Assembly: GCA_034231615.1 (NCBI GenBank)
Contig: CM067306.1
Location: 63,040,813 to 63,104,812 of the forward strand
DNA: 64,000 nt
Direction of reading: 5' to 3'
Origin: Meghimatium bilineatum
Taxonomy: Eukaryota > Mollusca > Gastropoda > Stylommatophora > Philomycidae
Position 1 is the stretch's first letter, and each line of letters opens with the position of its first letter. The position numbers were made by a program, and so were the translations under genes. This document shows, piece by piece, positions 23,215-36,300 of this stretch. The notes under the pieces were generated by a model. That model saw nothing but the letters and a program-made list of their open reading frames with translations, searched no databases and was not told the origin of the DNA.

Positions 23215-23735
23215 TCCAACTCTAACACCTAAACATAAACCCAATCCTTATCTTAATCTTACACCTAAACACAATCCTAACCCTATACCTAAACATAAAC
23301 CTAATTCTAACCCAATACCTAAACATAAATCTAATCCTAACCCTACACCTAAACATAAACCCAATTCTAACCCTATACCTAAACATAAACCCAATTCTTA
23401 TCTTAATCTTACACTTAAACATAAACTTAATCCTAACCCTAAAAATGAACATAAATTTAATCCTAGCATTACATCTAAACATAAACCTAATCCTTATCCT
23501 AACCCTACACATAAACATAAACCTAATCTTAACCCTACGCCTAAACATTAACCTAATCCTAGACCCACACCTAAACATAAAACTAATTCTAACCCTACAC
23601 CTAAACATAAACCCAATCCTAATTCTAACCCTACACCTAAACATAAACCCAATCCTAATTCTAACCCTACACCTAAACATAATCCCAATCCTAACCCTGT
23701 ACCTAAACATAAACCCAATCATAGCCAAAATCAGA
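23215..23735. repeat. Telomere-like degenerate satellite
   Basis: Repeating cctaaacataaaccyaatcc and taaccctacac with periods near 30-37 bp. Many units contain CCCTA/CTAACCC, the animal telomere motif, within a longer unit. Confidence 0.85.
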
Positions 23736-23986
23736 ACACTAAATCAGAACTTATTAGAGGTAATATTTATGATGTAACAATCTTGGCACCAAACATGCAC
23801 ACCTAGAACATTTGTTGTGCACCTAACGTGCGCCTAAAACATTTACTGGGCACCAAACAGGCACATCTTTAAACTAAAACTCAACCTGTAATCAACCTGT
23901 AGGTCTGTAATCAACCTCAAGCATGATTAAATAAATCATCTCACACATTATATTCTGCATTCCTAATCATTATATAGACACAAGTT

Positions 23987-24012
23987 TTTATTATTTCTTG
24001 TTGAAATTTATT
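23987..24012 (-). terminator. Two polyadenylation signals of the EF-hand gene
   Basis: Minus-strand AATAAA at 24012-24007 and 23992-23987, 90-115 bases past the stop codon; a suitable distance for a short 3' UTR. Confidence 0.55.
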
Positions 24013-24100
24013 TTAATAGAACAGGATACATTGACCAAGATTAAGGAAAAAACACACGTAAATATAGTCACATGATGTTTAGTATTTCCTCTAACAGAAT

Positions 24101-24370
24101 CTATTTTGTAGGCTTTCGTTTCTCCTGCAGCCAAACATCAACAAACTCTTGATAGTTGATCTTTTTGTCTTGATCCTTGCACCAGTAAATCAGCAGGTCA
24201 GATATCTTGTCAGCTTTCAGTTTCAGTTCAAACTCTGAGTTCACAGCCGCCAGAATTTCTTCCTTGGTTAGATATCCGCTTCCATCGCTGTCTAACTTTG
24301 AGAAGACCTGCTTCATAACTGTGGCAGCGGATTCTACTCCAAATACATGCAGGAATTCTTCGTAACTCAC
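24101..24370 (-). CDS. EF-hand final exon (loops 4 to 6) and stop
   Basis: Begins GTGAGTTAC after ttcccccag-type acceptor sequence, completing loop 4 as VSYEEF. Then comes canonical loop DSDGSGYLTKEE and degenerate loop CKDQDKKINYQE, ending KRKPTK and stop. The exon's first bases look like a donor, but the downstream reading frame is plainly EF-hand coding. Minus-strand AATAAA signals lie at 24012-24007 and 23992-23987. Confidence 0.92.
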   Translation of the reverse strand: MSYEEFLHVFGVESAATVMKQVFSKLDSDGSGYLTKEEILAAVNSEFELKLKADKISDLLIYWCKDQDKKINYQEFVDVWLQEKRKPTK

Positions 24371-27300
24371 CTGGGGAATACACGTGTTGTTATCATGAGA
24401 TAGATTACAGGTAACACTTATATGATAAAAGTATCAGGGAATTGAAATGTTGCTGTGCTTTGTGTAATATTTATGTATGAATTGGAGGGAGGAATCAGAA
24501 ACGGGAGATGAATTGGGCCTATTCTCAGAAAACCAGTAAAAGATGTAGCTGGAAGATCTGTGACATAGAACTAGCAGGGAAAAACGAAACAAGAGCTAAG
24601 AACGCATGGTGAAGAAACGAGCTAAGAACGCATGGTGAAGAAACAAGAGCTAAGAACGCATGGTGAAGAAACAAGAGCTAAGAACGCATGGTGAAGAAAC
24701 AAGAGCTAAGAACGCATGGTGAAGAAACAAGAGCTAAGAACGCATGGTGAAGAAACAAGAGCTAAGAACGCATGGTGAAGAAAGAATATGAAAGACTTTA
24801 CAAAGATCATAATCACATGGGATGAGAGGCTATGGGGAAGAACTTGCAGTATTCATTTTTGTTTTCCTCTTTGTGTTAAATCACTTTTATTCACCTGATG
24901 CCTTATGGGCTAGATCTTAGGCTAAGTGAGTAAACCTCTACAGAATATCCGGAAGTGAGACCCAAAGACAGTCAATGTATTCCCTCTTTATCTCCATAAG
25001 GAATGTCATCCCGAGCTGTAACTTTCCTTGGAATTAATCGACGGAACTGAAGGGTAAATTTGTACAGTAGAATCCTGTTATAATAATGTGGTCATTTCTG
25101 ACGAAATATGTATGTAATAAACGAAATTCAGTATATGCTGTACAAACAATATGGAATAAATATAAATGGGAATTGTGAAAAGTGTTGCTATATAGGGAAA
25201 TTTGTTATAAAAGGATGCACTATAGAGGGATTCCACTGTACAAATGAGAAAGATACTTTCTCAAAATCTGCACATTCAAGGCATCATATATGAAATATAA
25301 GGACTATGTATCAGCAATTCATATGAGAGTCTCATAGTTCATTTAAAATTGTAAATTGGCATGTTTCCTAATCATCTGTGAAGATGCAGAAGGTCACCAG
25401 CAGTTTTAAATCTCATGTCCTCTTTCTAAGATTTAAAACACCTCTCTCCCCTCAACGTCCCTGTATCTATAACCTTGCTTGTGATACACAGAAGGTTGAA
25501 TGTTGCTATAGATGGCAGCCTTGCATGAGATACACAGAAGGTTGAATGTTGCTATAGATGGCAGCCTTGCATGAGATAACACAGAAGGTTGAATGTTGCT
25601 ATAGATGGCAGCCTTGCATGAGATAACACAGAAGGTTAAATGTTGCTATAGATGGCAGCCTTGTATGTGATACACAGAAGATTGAAAGTTGCTATAGATG
25701 GCAGCCTTGCATGTAATACTGGAGATTCAGTGCATCTGACTATTCGCTAAACCATTTATTACCTGTCAGGGGTAGAAGAGTTTTCTGGAGATGACCCTCT
25801 TGTGTGCTGAGTATATTGTGGAATTTATCGCCTCTTTTATTTCGGTCCATCATTTTCGAGGTCGGCCTCTAAGTCTGCCTTCACTATCTGTGTAGCATAG
25901 CTTGCTGTGGTATGCTGTCTGATGGTAGTCTGCGGATGTGTGCAAACCATTTGATCTGTTGGCTCTTAATATACTCCAAGATCTGTCTTTTAGTGTGAAA
26001 ACTTCCACAATGAGGGTTATCATGGCATAGTGGTTAAGCACTTCGCTGTGTGCTCAAGACATTGTTGATTTGAATCTTAATTCTTTTTTATTTATAGATC
26101 TCCTGGGATTATCATTTGAAGCGAGTTACATGCTCTCAGCAGGCGATGTGCCGCTTTGTTGAGATTGACAGAGTACAAATCAGGTTATTTGAACATTCAA
26201 ATCTATGCCTCTTCATCCCTATAGTGATGGTATAGAGGAAAGAAGTACAAAAAAACCGTTTAAATGGGACGGTCTAAGAGAGACGATAAATCAAATAAAA
26301 CTTATACTTGTGCCCAAAGGGAGACAATCAATAAAAGAAAGCCTATACTTGCTGTCAAAGGGAAACAACCAAATAAATATCACCTATGTGAAACGTTATT
26401 TGAAAATAATGGTAGAGTAATACCAGTACGGAGAGACGACTAGAAACTTTCGAATACAAATATTACAGATGGATTTACTATAGAGAGCATAAGACAAATG
26501 TGTACATAAGAAATACAATAAAGATCTATACAGGTCCCCAGGAACCACTGCTTTCAATAGTCTGTTCTCTATCCTTATCGATGGGGTCTTTGTTACCTCT
26601 AATATTTTATGGTGATGTGTCCTGATATAACCTAATTGGACTTTGTCCGCTGGTTGAAAGGGGCACGCTTCTCCAAAAGAGAGGCAAACTCATTAACTAC
26701 CAATGTTGTCTATCTCCATGTAGATAACTTTCGTTACTGCATATTTTCCTGTGGAGAAGTGCAAGGGAGGCTTTCTATGGGCGGTGGAAATAAAGGCCGT
26801 ATTGCTATAGCAGACGCCGTGACATGTACAGGAAGGATTTTGATCCACCTCAGGTGGATGATGGTCATAATATCCACATTTGCCGTAAAGCATAGGGGTG
26901 GTAACTAGGAGATTTAGTTGTCTATCCAAGGCCAGATGTGTTGTCTTGGCTGTGTTGAATTCGTATTTGTTCAGTATTGTCTAGATGCTATCTATCCATC
27001 TTGTTCTAAATCCTCCTCTGGCCCTGTATCCAGATCTTCTTATGTTGTATGTTCTTGTCGGTAGTTGGTTCTGGTTCATTCTCATAAGGTGCCCAACTAA
27101 CTATTTTAGTTGTTGTTTCTCGATGTATTCTGTGCATGGTCTTATACCGATTCTTCTTCTCATTTCATCATTTCTCATTTTGTCTAGTTTTGTCACTGTT
27201 ATGACTTTTCTCAGGCATTTCATCTCACATGTAACTTTTCTCTGCTGGGATTCTGTCTGAATCCCTTACTTCTCTGTGATTATTTTTACTTTACCATCCT

Positions 27301-30300
27301 TATTCCATATTTTATCCTCATACCGTTTCTTATTCAAAGACTTTTTTATTTTTGTGATTTTCTCCCTGTTTTTATCTTTATTAACAGACTGTTTCTACCA
27401 TCCTCCCCCCTACCATTGATATCTGCATACTTTACCTTCCAATCTCATCAATATATCCCCATCCTAACCACATCACTACCCTTATTTCTTCTTCAAGGTA
27501 TCATCACTAACTTTCATTCTTAATCTTATCATTTCCATTATATTCTTATCTCTTCCAAGAATATACCTTACCTTCTCATCCTTATCCTCCTTGACCAAGT
27601 AGATCAACAGGTCAGCGATCTTCTCTGCAGAAATGTCCAGTCCCTTCTCACATTTTGTAGCATCCTCGATCTCCGATCTGCTCAAATATCCACTGCCATC
27701 CTTGTCTAGCTTCAAGAAAGTTTTCCGGAGAACGAACTCTCTGCAAGAACGAGCAACAGGAGAATAATGTCCTGTGTATTCATGCTGAACGATATTCGTG
27801 GTGTCTTTTAGGTTAAACATGGGCGGGTTCGGTGTGATTTGTGTATATCAGATGTGTATGGTATCATTTGTGTGTGTCATCATATGTGTATGGTGGTATA
27901 TGTGTATGCCATATGTGTATCATGTGATATGTGTATATCATCATATGTGTATCACGTGATATGTGTATGTCATCATATGTGTATCACGTGATATGTGTGT
28001 ATCATCATGTGTGCATTGTGTGATATGTGTATGTTATCATATGTGTATCACTTGACCTCTCCACTCGATGTAACATAATAAACAGACAACTGCTCCACTC
28101 CATGTAACATACCAACAATAAACAGACAACTGCTCCACTCCATGTAACATCAACAATAAACAGACAACTGCTCCACTCCATGTAACATCAACAATAAACA
28201 TACAACCACTCCACTCAAATCGCTACACAATCAATATGAACGAGTCAAGATGACAGATTACTTGATGCTAAGTCGAGGCAGATTCTTGAGAGTAGCCGTA
28301 AACTCTTCCTTGGTGACCTTCTGGTCGCGATCTCTATCAAGGTGACCAAAGATGGACTGTGGGGAAACATTTACAACTTGTATAATAAATACAACTGTTC
28401 TAGAAACATCTAAACTACATGCATAGACAGATCAACCGTGGCTATCACACTTACTCTTGATATCCACAGATCAACTTACACCAATGACAACATACGTTGT
28501 ACCGTTACAAAAGAAGACCAACGGACAGAATCAAAACAAGTAGTTTACATAATGTTTTCAATTACGTCCGCGCATTTCGTTGGTTGATGACAGAAAATGT
28601 TTACATAGCTATCAACAAATAGGCATGGCATTAGTCACAATCATGACGTGTGAAGGCGTATTGTGATTTTGTTTGCGGGTCTTCAGATGTTGAAGGTCAC
28701 GGTTGTGTGTTGCTGGTTATGTATAAATAGAATGTACTTATATTGAGGAGAATAGGATGCCCGTTGCAGCAAAACAAATATTAGAACATTAGAACAAATT
28801 GTATAACAATAGAACAGATTGTATAACATTAGAACAAATTGTATAACAATAGAATAAATTGTATAACAATAGAACACATTGTATAACATTAGAACAAATT
28901 GTATAACATTAGAACAAATTGTATAACAATAGAACAAATTATATAACATTAGAATAAATTGTATAACAATAGAATAAATTGTATAACATTAGAACAAATT
29001 GTATAACATTATAACAAATTGTATAACAATAGAATAAATTGTATAACAATATAACAAATTGTATAACAATAGAACAAATTGTATAACATTAGGACAAATT
29101 GTATAACATTAGAACAAATTGTATAACAGCTGCAGAAAATGTTATATGAATAAGTCCAGAGAGTTGTTCTTGAAGTTATTTGGTTATTATCATCATTGAG
29201 TGCCGTGCCGCCTGGTTAAGACGATTCTAGATTTCGACGACTCTCTAGCCGTAGCATCTTGTATGAGGTAAATGTAAGCTGAGTTATGAACCAGCATCAT
29301 AACATACGGTTTCCTATAAGTGCTCAGCTGCCTAATCAGTGGTTGACCAGAAACTACCTGACGAGTCGACTACTGCACTTGCTGATAGTGATGACGTCTC
29401 TACCTTCCCAAAGCATGAACCCTTTTACCCTACTCTCCGGTGGCTGGGTGAACTACGGGAGTAATGTTTATTTCAAACCATGAATAACAAGTGGACTTTA
29501 AACTTGGATCTGCTGGTCGGCTGGCAATTGACTTAACATTACATAACCGCAGCTCACAAAATGTGGATCGTTATAGATCACGTGTCATGTCACGATGTTA
29601 AATTATTTAAAACGTTTTTAGACTTCCTTCAAGATCTCTCTCGTCTGCAATATTGCCCGTTGTCTCCGCGACCGTCACCAGTATAGGAGACCTGTCAACT
29701 AAAACGTAAACATGAACTAGTTTCCAATTTGCGTAAAATCTATTGGTTAGCCTTGGCTATTTTTGGCATGCGTCTCCAAGTACGTAAATAGCGACCAATT
29801 AAAATTCCACTAATAATCAAAAACGTAAAGAACGGGATGAAAATTAATTCAGCTGGAAGACCTTGGATAGTCACGGTTGTAACTATTGAAACTTTGTTTA
29901 TAGGAAAACAGACAAACTAATTATTTAGAGATTCCATCTACAACAGAACAGACCACATAATTATCTAGATTATATCTATAGCAGAACAGACGAATTAATG
30001 ATTTAGAGATTATATCTACAACAGAATAGACCAAATAGTGATATAGAGATTATATCTACAACGGAATTGGTAAAAAGAAACAATCTGCAGTCTGAGTCTA
30101 CAGAAGAACAGAAAAAGTAATAATTTATATCATAAGTTTTTAAACTGAGGTCATTGGGCACTCACAAGGGGAAAGCGAAGATATAAAAAATGTTATGCGC
30201 CATTACATTTATACTACAAGGACATATATATATATGTGTATGTGTATGTATTGTTTATTAGCAACACATTATCGTTTGCATGAGTGTTAAATGAGCTCGA

Positions 30301-33300
30301 ATGGGGAGCACATAATAATGACAGTTCTACCTGCCATGCATGTCGTAAGAAGCAAATTAGCAGGTTTTGGGGTGGAGTTGGCTGTCCCATCCTATATAGG
30401 GCCAAATTGACCGATAAGCCAAGCTGAAGTCAGATGTGTCAGGCCGAAATTCGCAGATGTTCCAGTCAAGCTGTAAACCATGATACAACGTATTCATTTC
30501 TCCGAACTATATATCCCACTAATCTGCAGGAGTTTGAGAATGTCACAGAAGACATTAAACATTACCATTACATTTTCAATTGCAGACATTGTACTATAGT
30601 TAACTCATAGGTCATTCATTCCTGAACTTTTCAAATATGCAATATTTTGGAGGTCCTCGGCATAAACAACTTTTTGAAGGAGGCCCCACAACCACTCATA
30701 ATTTAAGAACCGCCGATATAGATATGCCATCTACAACAGATTTAATAGAAAATGCTAACAATATCCAGTCTTCGCCTACAACAGAGCTCATGCAGTAACA
30801 CTCTCCAATCTCCATCAGAGTTGATACGGTACAATCTTCATCTACAACAGAACATATCAGGTACTAGTTCTTCAGGTACACCGGCCATCCATCTTGCATT
30901 TCCCCACCATCTACTTGATGCCCGTTTCACATAACACATTCACCTGTCCCAGCTTCCGTTCTGTGTAAAGATAGACAAAACCGTGCCTCTCATACCTTCT
31001 TTCTGCGAACTCACACTTAATCTGCATACAATCAGGTGTGGTTCTAACAGAGTAGATGACTAACGCAGGGGTATCCTATAGCAGGGATTCTCAAACTTTT
31101 TAGGCGGGCATAACCCACATGTAACTGTTAGTGCTCGCGAGCACTTGTTAACTGGTATGACGTGAGCACATATCCTTACAAGGGCACCAGCGATGATCGT
31201 GAGCAGCAGTTTGAGAGCACCTGTGCTACAACAATATTATAATTTTACCCGTGTCCGTCGGTAATATAAGACATGTTGGTCGATTGAAATCAATTTTTCA
31301 AAAAGAATCATTTTACTTTATCCGTGATTTTCATTGGTTGTCGACATAACGTATAATCATATCGATCAATGAAAATCATAGGATACGTCAAATGAGTCAT
31401 TTTAGAAGTTTTTCTCTCAATGAACCAACATGTCTTATATTGTCGATAGTCTAGACTTAACCATGAAGATTACTAGCGTTGCTAGAAATAGAAATGCAGG
31501 TTGAGATAATCTCTAAGGGAATGATCTTTGTTCACTGTTGTAAGCAATTTATTTCTTGACTTAGCGTTCGTCTCAATTTTGTTCACTGTTGTAAGCAATG
31601 CATTTCTTGTCTTAGCGTTCGTCTCAAACTCCCGCCAGATCTTTCTTGTAGCAGGACAATGTTCACTGTTGTAAGCAATTCATTTCTTGTCTTAGCGTTC
31701 GTCTCAAACTCCCGCCGGATCTTTCTTGTAGCAGGACAATGGCCCTACTATTTTTCCAGCAGGATGTTGTCCAGGGAAATTGCGTTGTTTTAACATTCTA
31801 TTTGCGTCAAGGTTTGATACATCCAAATTTCTGCCTAATCAATTCTCTTTAATCACCGAGAGTGGAGTAGTAAATAAGTGGAGTAGTAAACAAGTGGAGT
31901 AGTAAACAAGTGGAGTAGTAAACAAGTGGAGTAGTAAACAAGTGGAGTAGTAAACAAGTGGATGTGGGAAATAATACAAGTTGTAGAAGTGAAAATTACA
32001 AGTTGTAGAAGTGGTGTCATATTATCTCAGAAGGTGGATGCAAACTCGTAGATAAAGGGTGGGGTTTACGGGGGTCAACCCCCCTCCCAGCAAACATGAC
32101 TTCTAGTACTACGAACTTGACCAAATTGTGAGCCAAAAAACCAATAATGTTCCTACTTCATTTAGCGATTTCCTACAAAAAGATGATCATCAATAACATA
32201 CCACCTCAACCATGCCGAAATCGGATGTGCTAAGCCTACAAGGCGCATAACGGTGGCACAACGTAATCACGCTCTCGGCGGAAATCGCACGGATATCCGT
32301 GCTGGTTACAATGGAGCGAACGCAAAACAAACAAACAAACATACCACCTCAACAGGACTAGAAACACGATGTTATGGAGGTACGTGATCGTCCACTCCAG
32401 GCCTTGTCTTATATATTAAGTGTATGTGCTTTAGTTCTGACCCATATCAATACTAATGTTTTTGTTAATAGGTAAAGGCAAAAGAAGTACCAGCCATGAG
32501 CCGGCGTCATAACACGGATTCCCATAAGTGCACAGCTGCCTAGTCAGTAGTTGATCAGAAACATAGGTCTTCAGCTGCATAGTCAGTAGTTGACCAGAAA
32601 CCGCCAGGGTAGCGTCGGCCATCCACTTTCTCAGTAGCGATAAAGCCATTCCTCGAACTTTTCAGAGCCTGAACTCTGGTACCCTACTTCCTGGTGGCTG
32701 AGTGTGCAACATGAGAGTAATTTGTGTTTCAAAGCTGGAATAACGAGTGGATAGGAAACCAGGATCTGATGGAATGGACGGGGTGGGGGAGGGGGTGGGT
32801 GGGTGGGGGGTGGGGGAGGGGAAGAATGATTTACCATTACCTTATCACGGGCTGTCGAACTTTTTAGTGATCTATCATACCATCACCATATGTCATAATA
32901 CCATTTCTAAATGTCATCAAACCTTTGTCATGGAAAGATTGCTGTTGGAGGGGGCGATAGCAGGTACTAGAGACAGAGGCCGATCACGACGTCGTTGGAC
33001 AGAGATGTTCAGGGATGCATGCACATGTCACATAATAACAACAACATAACATTGTCACGTGTCATCATAACATTGTCACGTGGAATTATTTAAAATTGGT
33101 AACATATCCTATTCAGGAAGCTGCCGTCACACAAGCACGTTCTGGCTGTGAGGATTCTCTAGGCAATGTAGATACGTTTAGTAGCTTGCCAGTGCTTTCT
33201 GAACTGTTCAGATGCAAAAATGCCTGTGGTGTGATTTCAACCCGGTATCATGGCCGTTACAGACGCGCTCTGTACCACGCTGACACAGAGCCGGACAAAT

Positions 33301-36300
33301 AATTGATTGAGTAGTATCATACCATTGTTAAGTGTCATCATACCATTGTTAAGTGTCATCATACCAATGTTAAGTGTCATCATATCATTACCACTCAGTC
33401 GTCTTGACTCGACTTACCACTGAGACCATATGACGAGGATGTTGACCTGCTTATTGCTCGTACTAGTGCAGCATTCGGGAGCCTTCGTACCGTCTGAATC
33501 ATGCGTGGTCTCAGTTTGACAACTAAGTTGGACGTGTACTGCGCTGTGGTTCTACCAACACTGCTTTATGCTGCGTCTTGCTGGACTGTCTATGCTAGAC
33601 AAGATTGACAGCGTAACTCTTTTCACATTCGGTGACTACGAAACCTCATGGGAGTACGTTGGCAGGATCGAGTACCAGACACGGAAATCGTTCAGAAGTC
33701 ACGTATGCAAAGCATCCATGCCCTGCTGACTAGATCCCAACTCCGCTGGCCTAGCCACATCGTCCGTATGCCAGACAATCACCTTTCAAAGGGATTATTC
33801 TATGGGGAGCTGTGCGAAGGTAAATATATATTCAAGCGGAGGACAGAAAAAGCTCTTCAAAGATCACCTAAAAACTCTCTCAAGCACTGCAGCATCGATC
33901 CTAGCTTCTGGGAGACTACAGCACTTGATCGCTCAGCCTGGCACACCCAGATCACTGCCGGCATCAAGAGATTGGAAAATGAAAGAACACTGCAGGCAAT
34001 CCACAAGCGCAAGAAGCGGAAGGACAAATCCGTAAATTCTCCTACCCCGAATCTTCAGAACTCCTGCATGCACTGCAATAGAACCTTCCGTGCACGAATC
34101 GGACTCATCCGGCATCTACGAAATCACAAACGAAATTAGTTAATTACCAATTTATTATTATTATTTAATTTTTTCATCCCATGTATTGTTTTATTTTATG
34201 CCATGCTCTTCTTTGCTTGCGAAGGAGGAACACATTCATCATCATCATCATCATCATCATCATATCATTACCAAATATCATCATACCAGTATCACGTGTC
34301 ATCACATCATTGTCAAATGTCTACCTTAGCTTCCTCCTTGGTGCCCTTAAATCCAACATTGAGTAGAACATCGTAGACTTCCTGGAGGGACAGGGACCCA
34401 CTCTTATCCTTATCTGCCTGCTCAAAGTCGAACTGGAACTTCTGAACTTGCTGTTGTGCCCATTCGAAGCTCATCTTGTCGCCACCTGTAGATAAGAACC
34501 TCCTATTGTTCAGTGTCAGATGTAGGACACAACAAGGGAAGACGTGACAGAACAGAATACAACAGACACATGTTTGACAACATATCAGAGATCATAGCAT
34601 AGGCCTACACATATATCACAATAAACATACATTTTACAACACGCACATATCGTAACATACAAACATACAATCACACACCATCACACGATGGTATAAGAAG
34701 GTATGTGATCTCTTGTACATATCGAGGAATACTCTTTGTGGCTTATATTGGAATTATGAATCACATCCATCGTCAGCATTGGGTCGTAGAGTATATTTAC
34801 TATAGCACAACAATACTACTATTTCATGGAAAGACGAAAATGTGTTTACTACAGGCATGCATCATAACAAATATACATTGTTTCCACATAACACAGTGCA
34901 TGCATATAAATAACACAATATAAACACTTCTTCTTTTTCTGTGTTCATGATTCTTTAGAGTCTTGCTAGATCTTCAGGACAGTCACCAGGACGAAGCTTC
35001 CAGTCTTCTCCAGGTCAGAACGGCTGCTAAATTTTTTATCTTTGTTCAAATTAGCATGGCAATGTCTTGTCTCACAGTTCTTTGTAATCTGGACAGCCTT
35101 GGAGTATGTGTTCACGAGTCTGTATTCCTGTTTCACAAGGATATTAATTTCTGTGAGTCACACAGATTTGATACTGGTGACCATGTAGTCTGCAGTAGCT
35201 TGTTCTAATTCGAAAGATGATGGTCTGTTGCCGCCTATGAAGTTGTTGTATGGGGTCTAGTTTATTATTAATATCTATTTTATTCTTGGACTGTGATGCA
35301 CTAAGCTAAAAGCTCCGAGTAATTGTTGTGGCTTCAATGCCTGGCATAGAACAGCTACATTGTACTATTCATCCCTCCCTACTTTTGTCAGGGGATCAGC
35401 TCTCTCATTTCCAGTTATCCAACAGTGGACATGTGGCTTCTGAAGAATTATGTGTGAGTTTCCTTTCATATTTCCTAGTTCTAGTCGAATTTTGTGTATT
35501 TTGATTCATTTTTGCTGCTTTGGTTGTCTATTCATTACGCTAACCATATTTTGCCAATTTTTTACACTTGCCGCTATGTCTTAACTGTCAGTAATTCAGG
35601 CACTCCTCCCACTGCCTAAGTTTATACATTCCCCTCCCCCATTCCCCTAAAAATACTACCTGCAGTAAAATCACGAAAAATACGTTTTATTTCACGTGTT
35701 GTATTTTACGTTTTATTTCACATATTTCATTTCACATGTTTAGACAAAAAAAATTCAAAATGGATCACACAATTTCTGTGGTGTATACAAAAACCGTACT
35801 GTCACCATCAACTTTAGGCAGCCCCCACTTTTCCCCCTTGCCAAGAGCTGTCACACTTTTTCCAGTAACCCCTACTCTCCAATATAGTTTCCATAATTAT
35901 TTAGACATTCCCAAAGTAATGTTTCTAATAGAGATCAGCATTATGTGCATATTACTAAATAAGTTTTTGTTGTTTGTTTTATATTATTGAATGTTGACAA
36001 GAGCAGAATGACTGATCAGCATTTGGAGATCGACAACAACTACAACAGCAGCAACAACACCACCACCACCAACAAAAACAACACAACAATATCAACACCA
36101 CCACCAACGAAAACAACAACATCATCAACACCACCACAAACAAAAACAGCAACAACATCAACACCACCACTACCAACAAAAACAACAACAATATCAACAC
36201 CACCACCAACAAAAACAACAACAACATCATCACCACCACAAACAAAAACGCCAACAACAACATCAACACCACCACCAACAAAAACAACAACATCAACACC

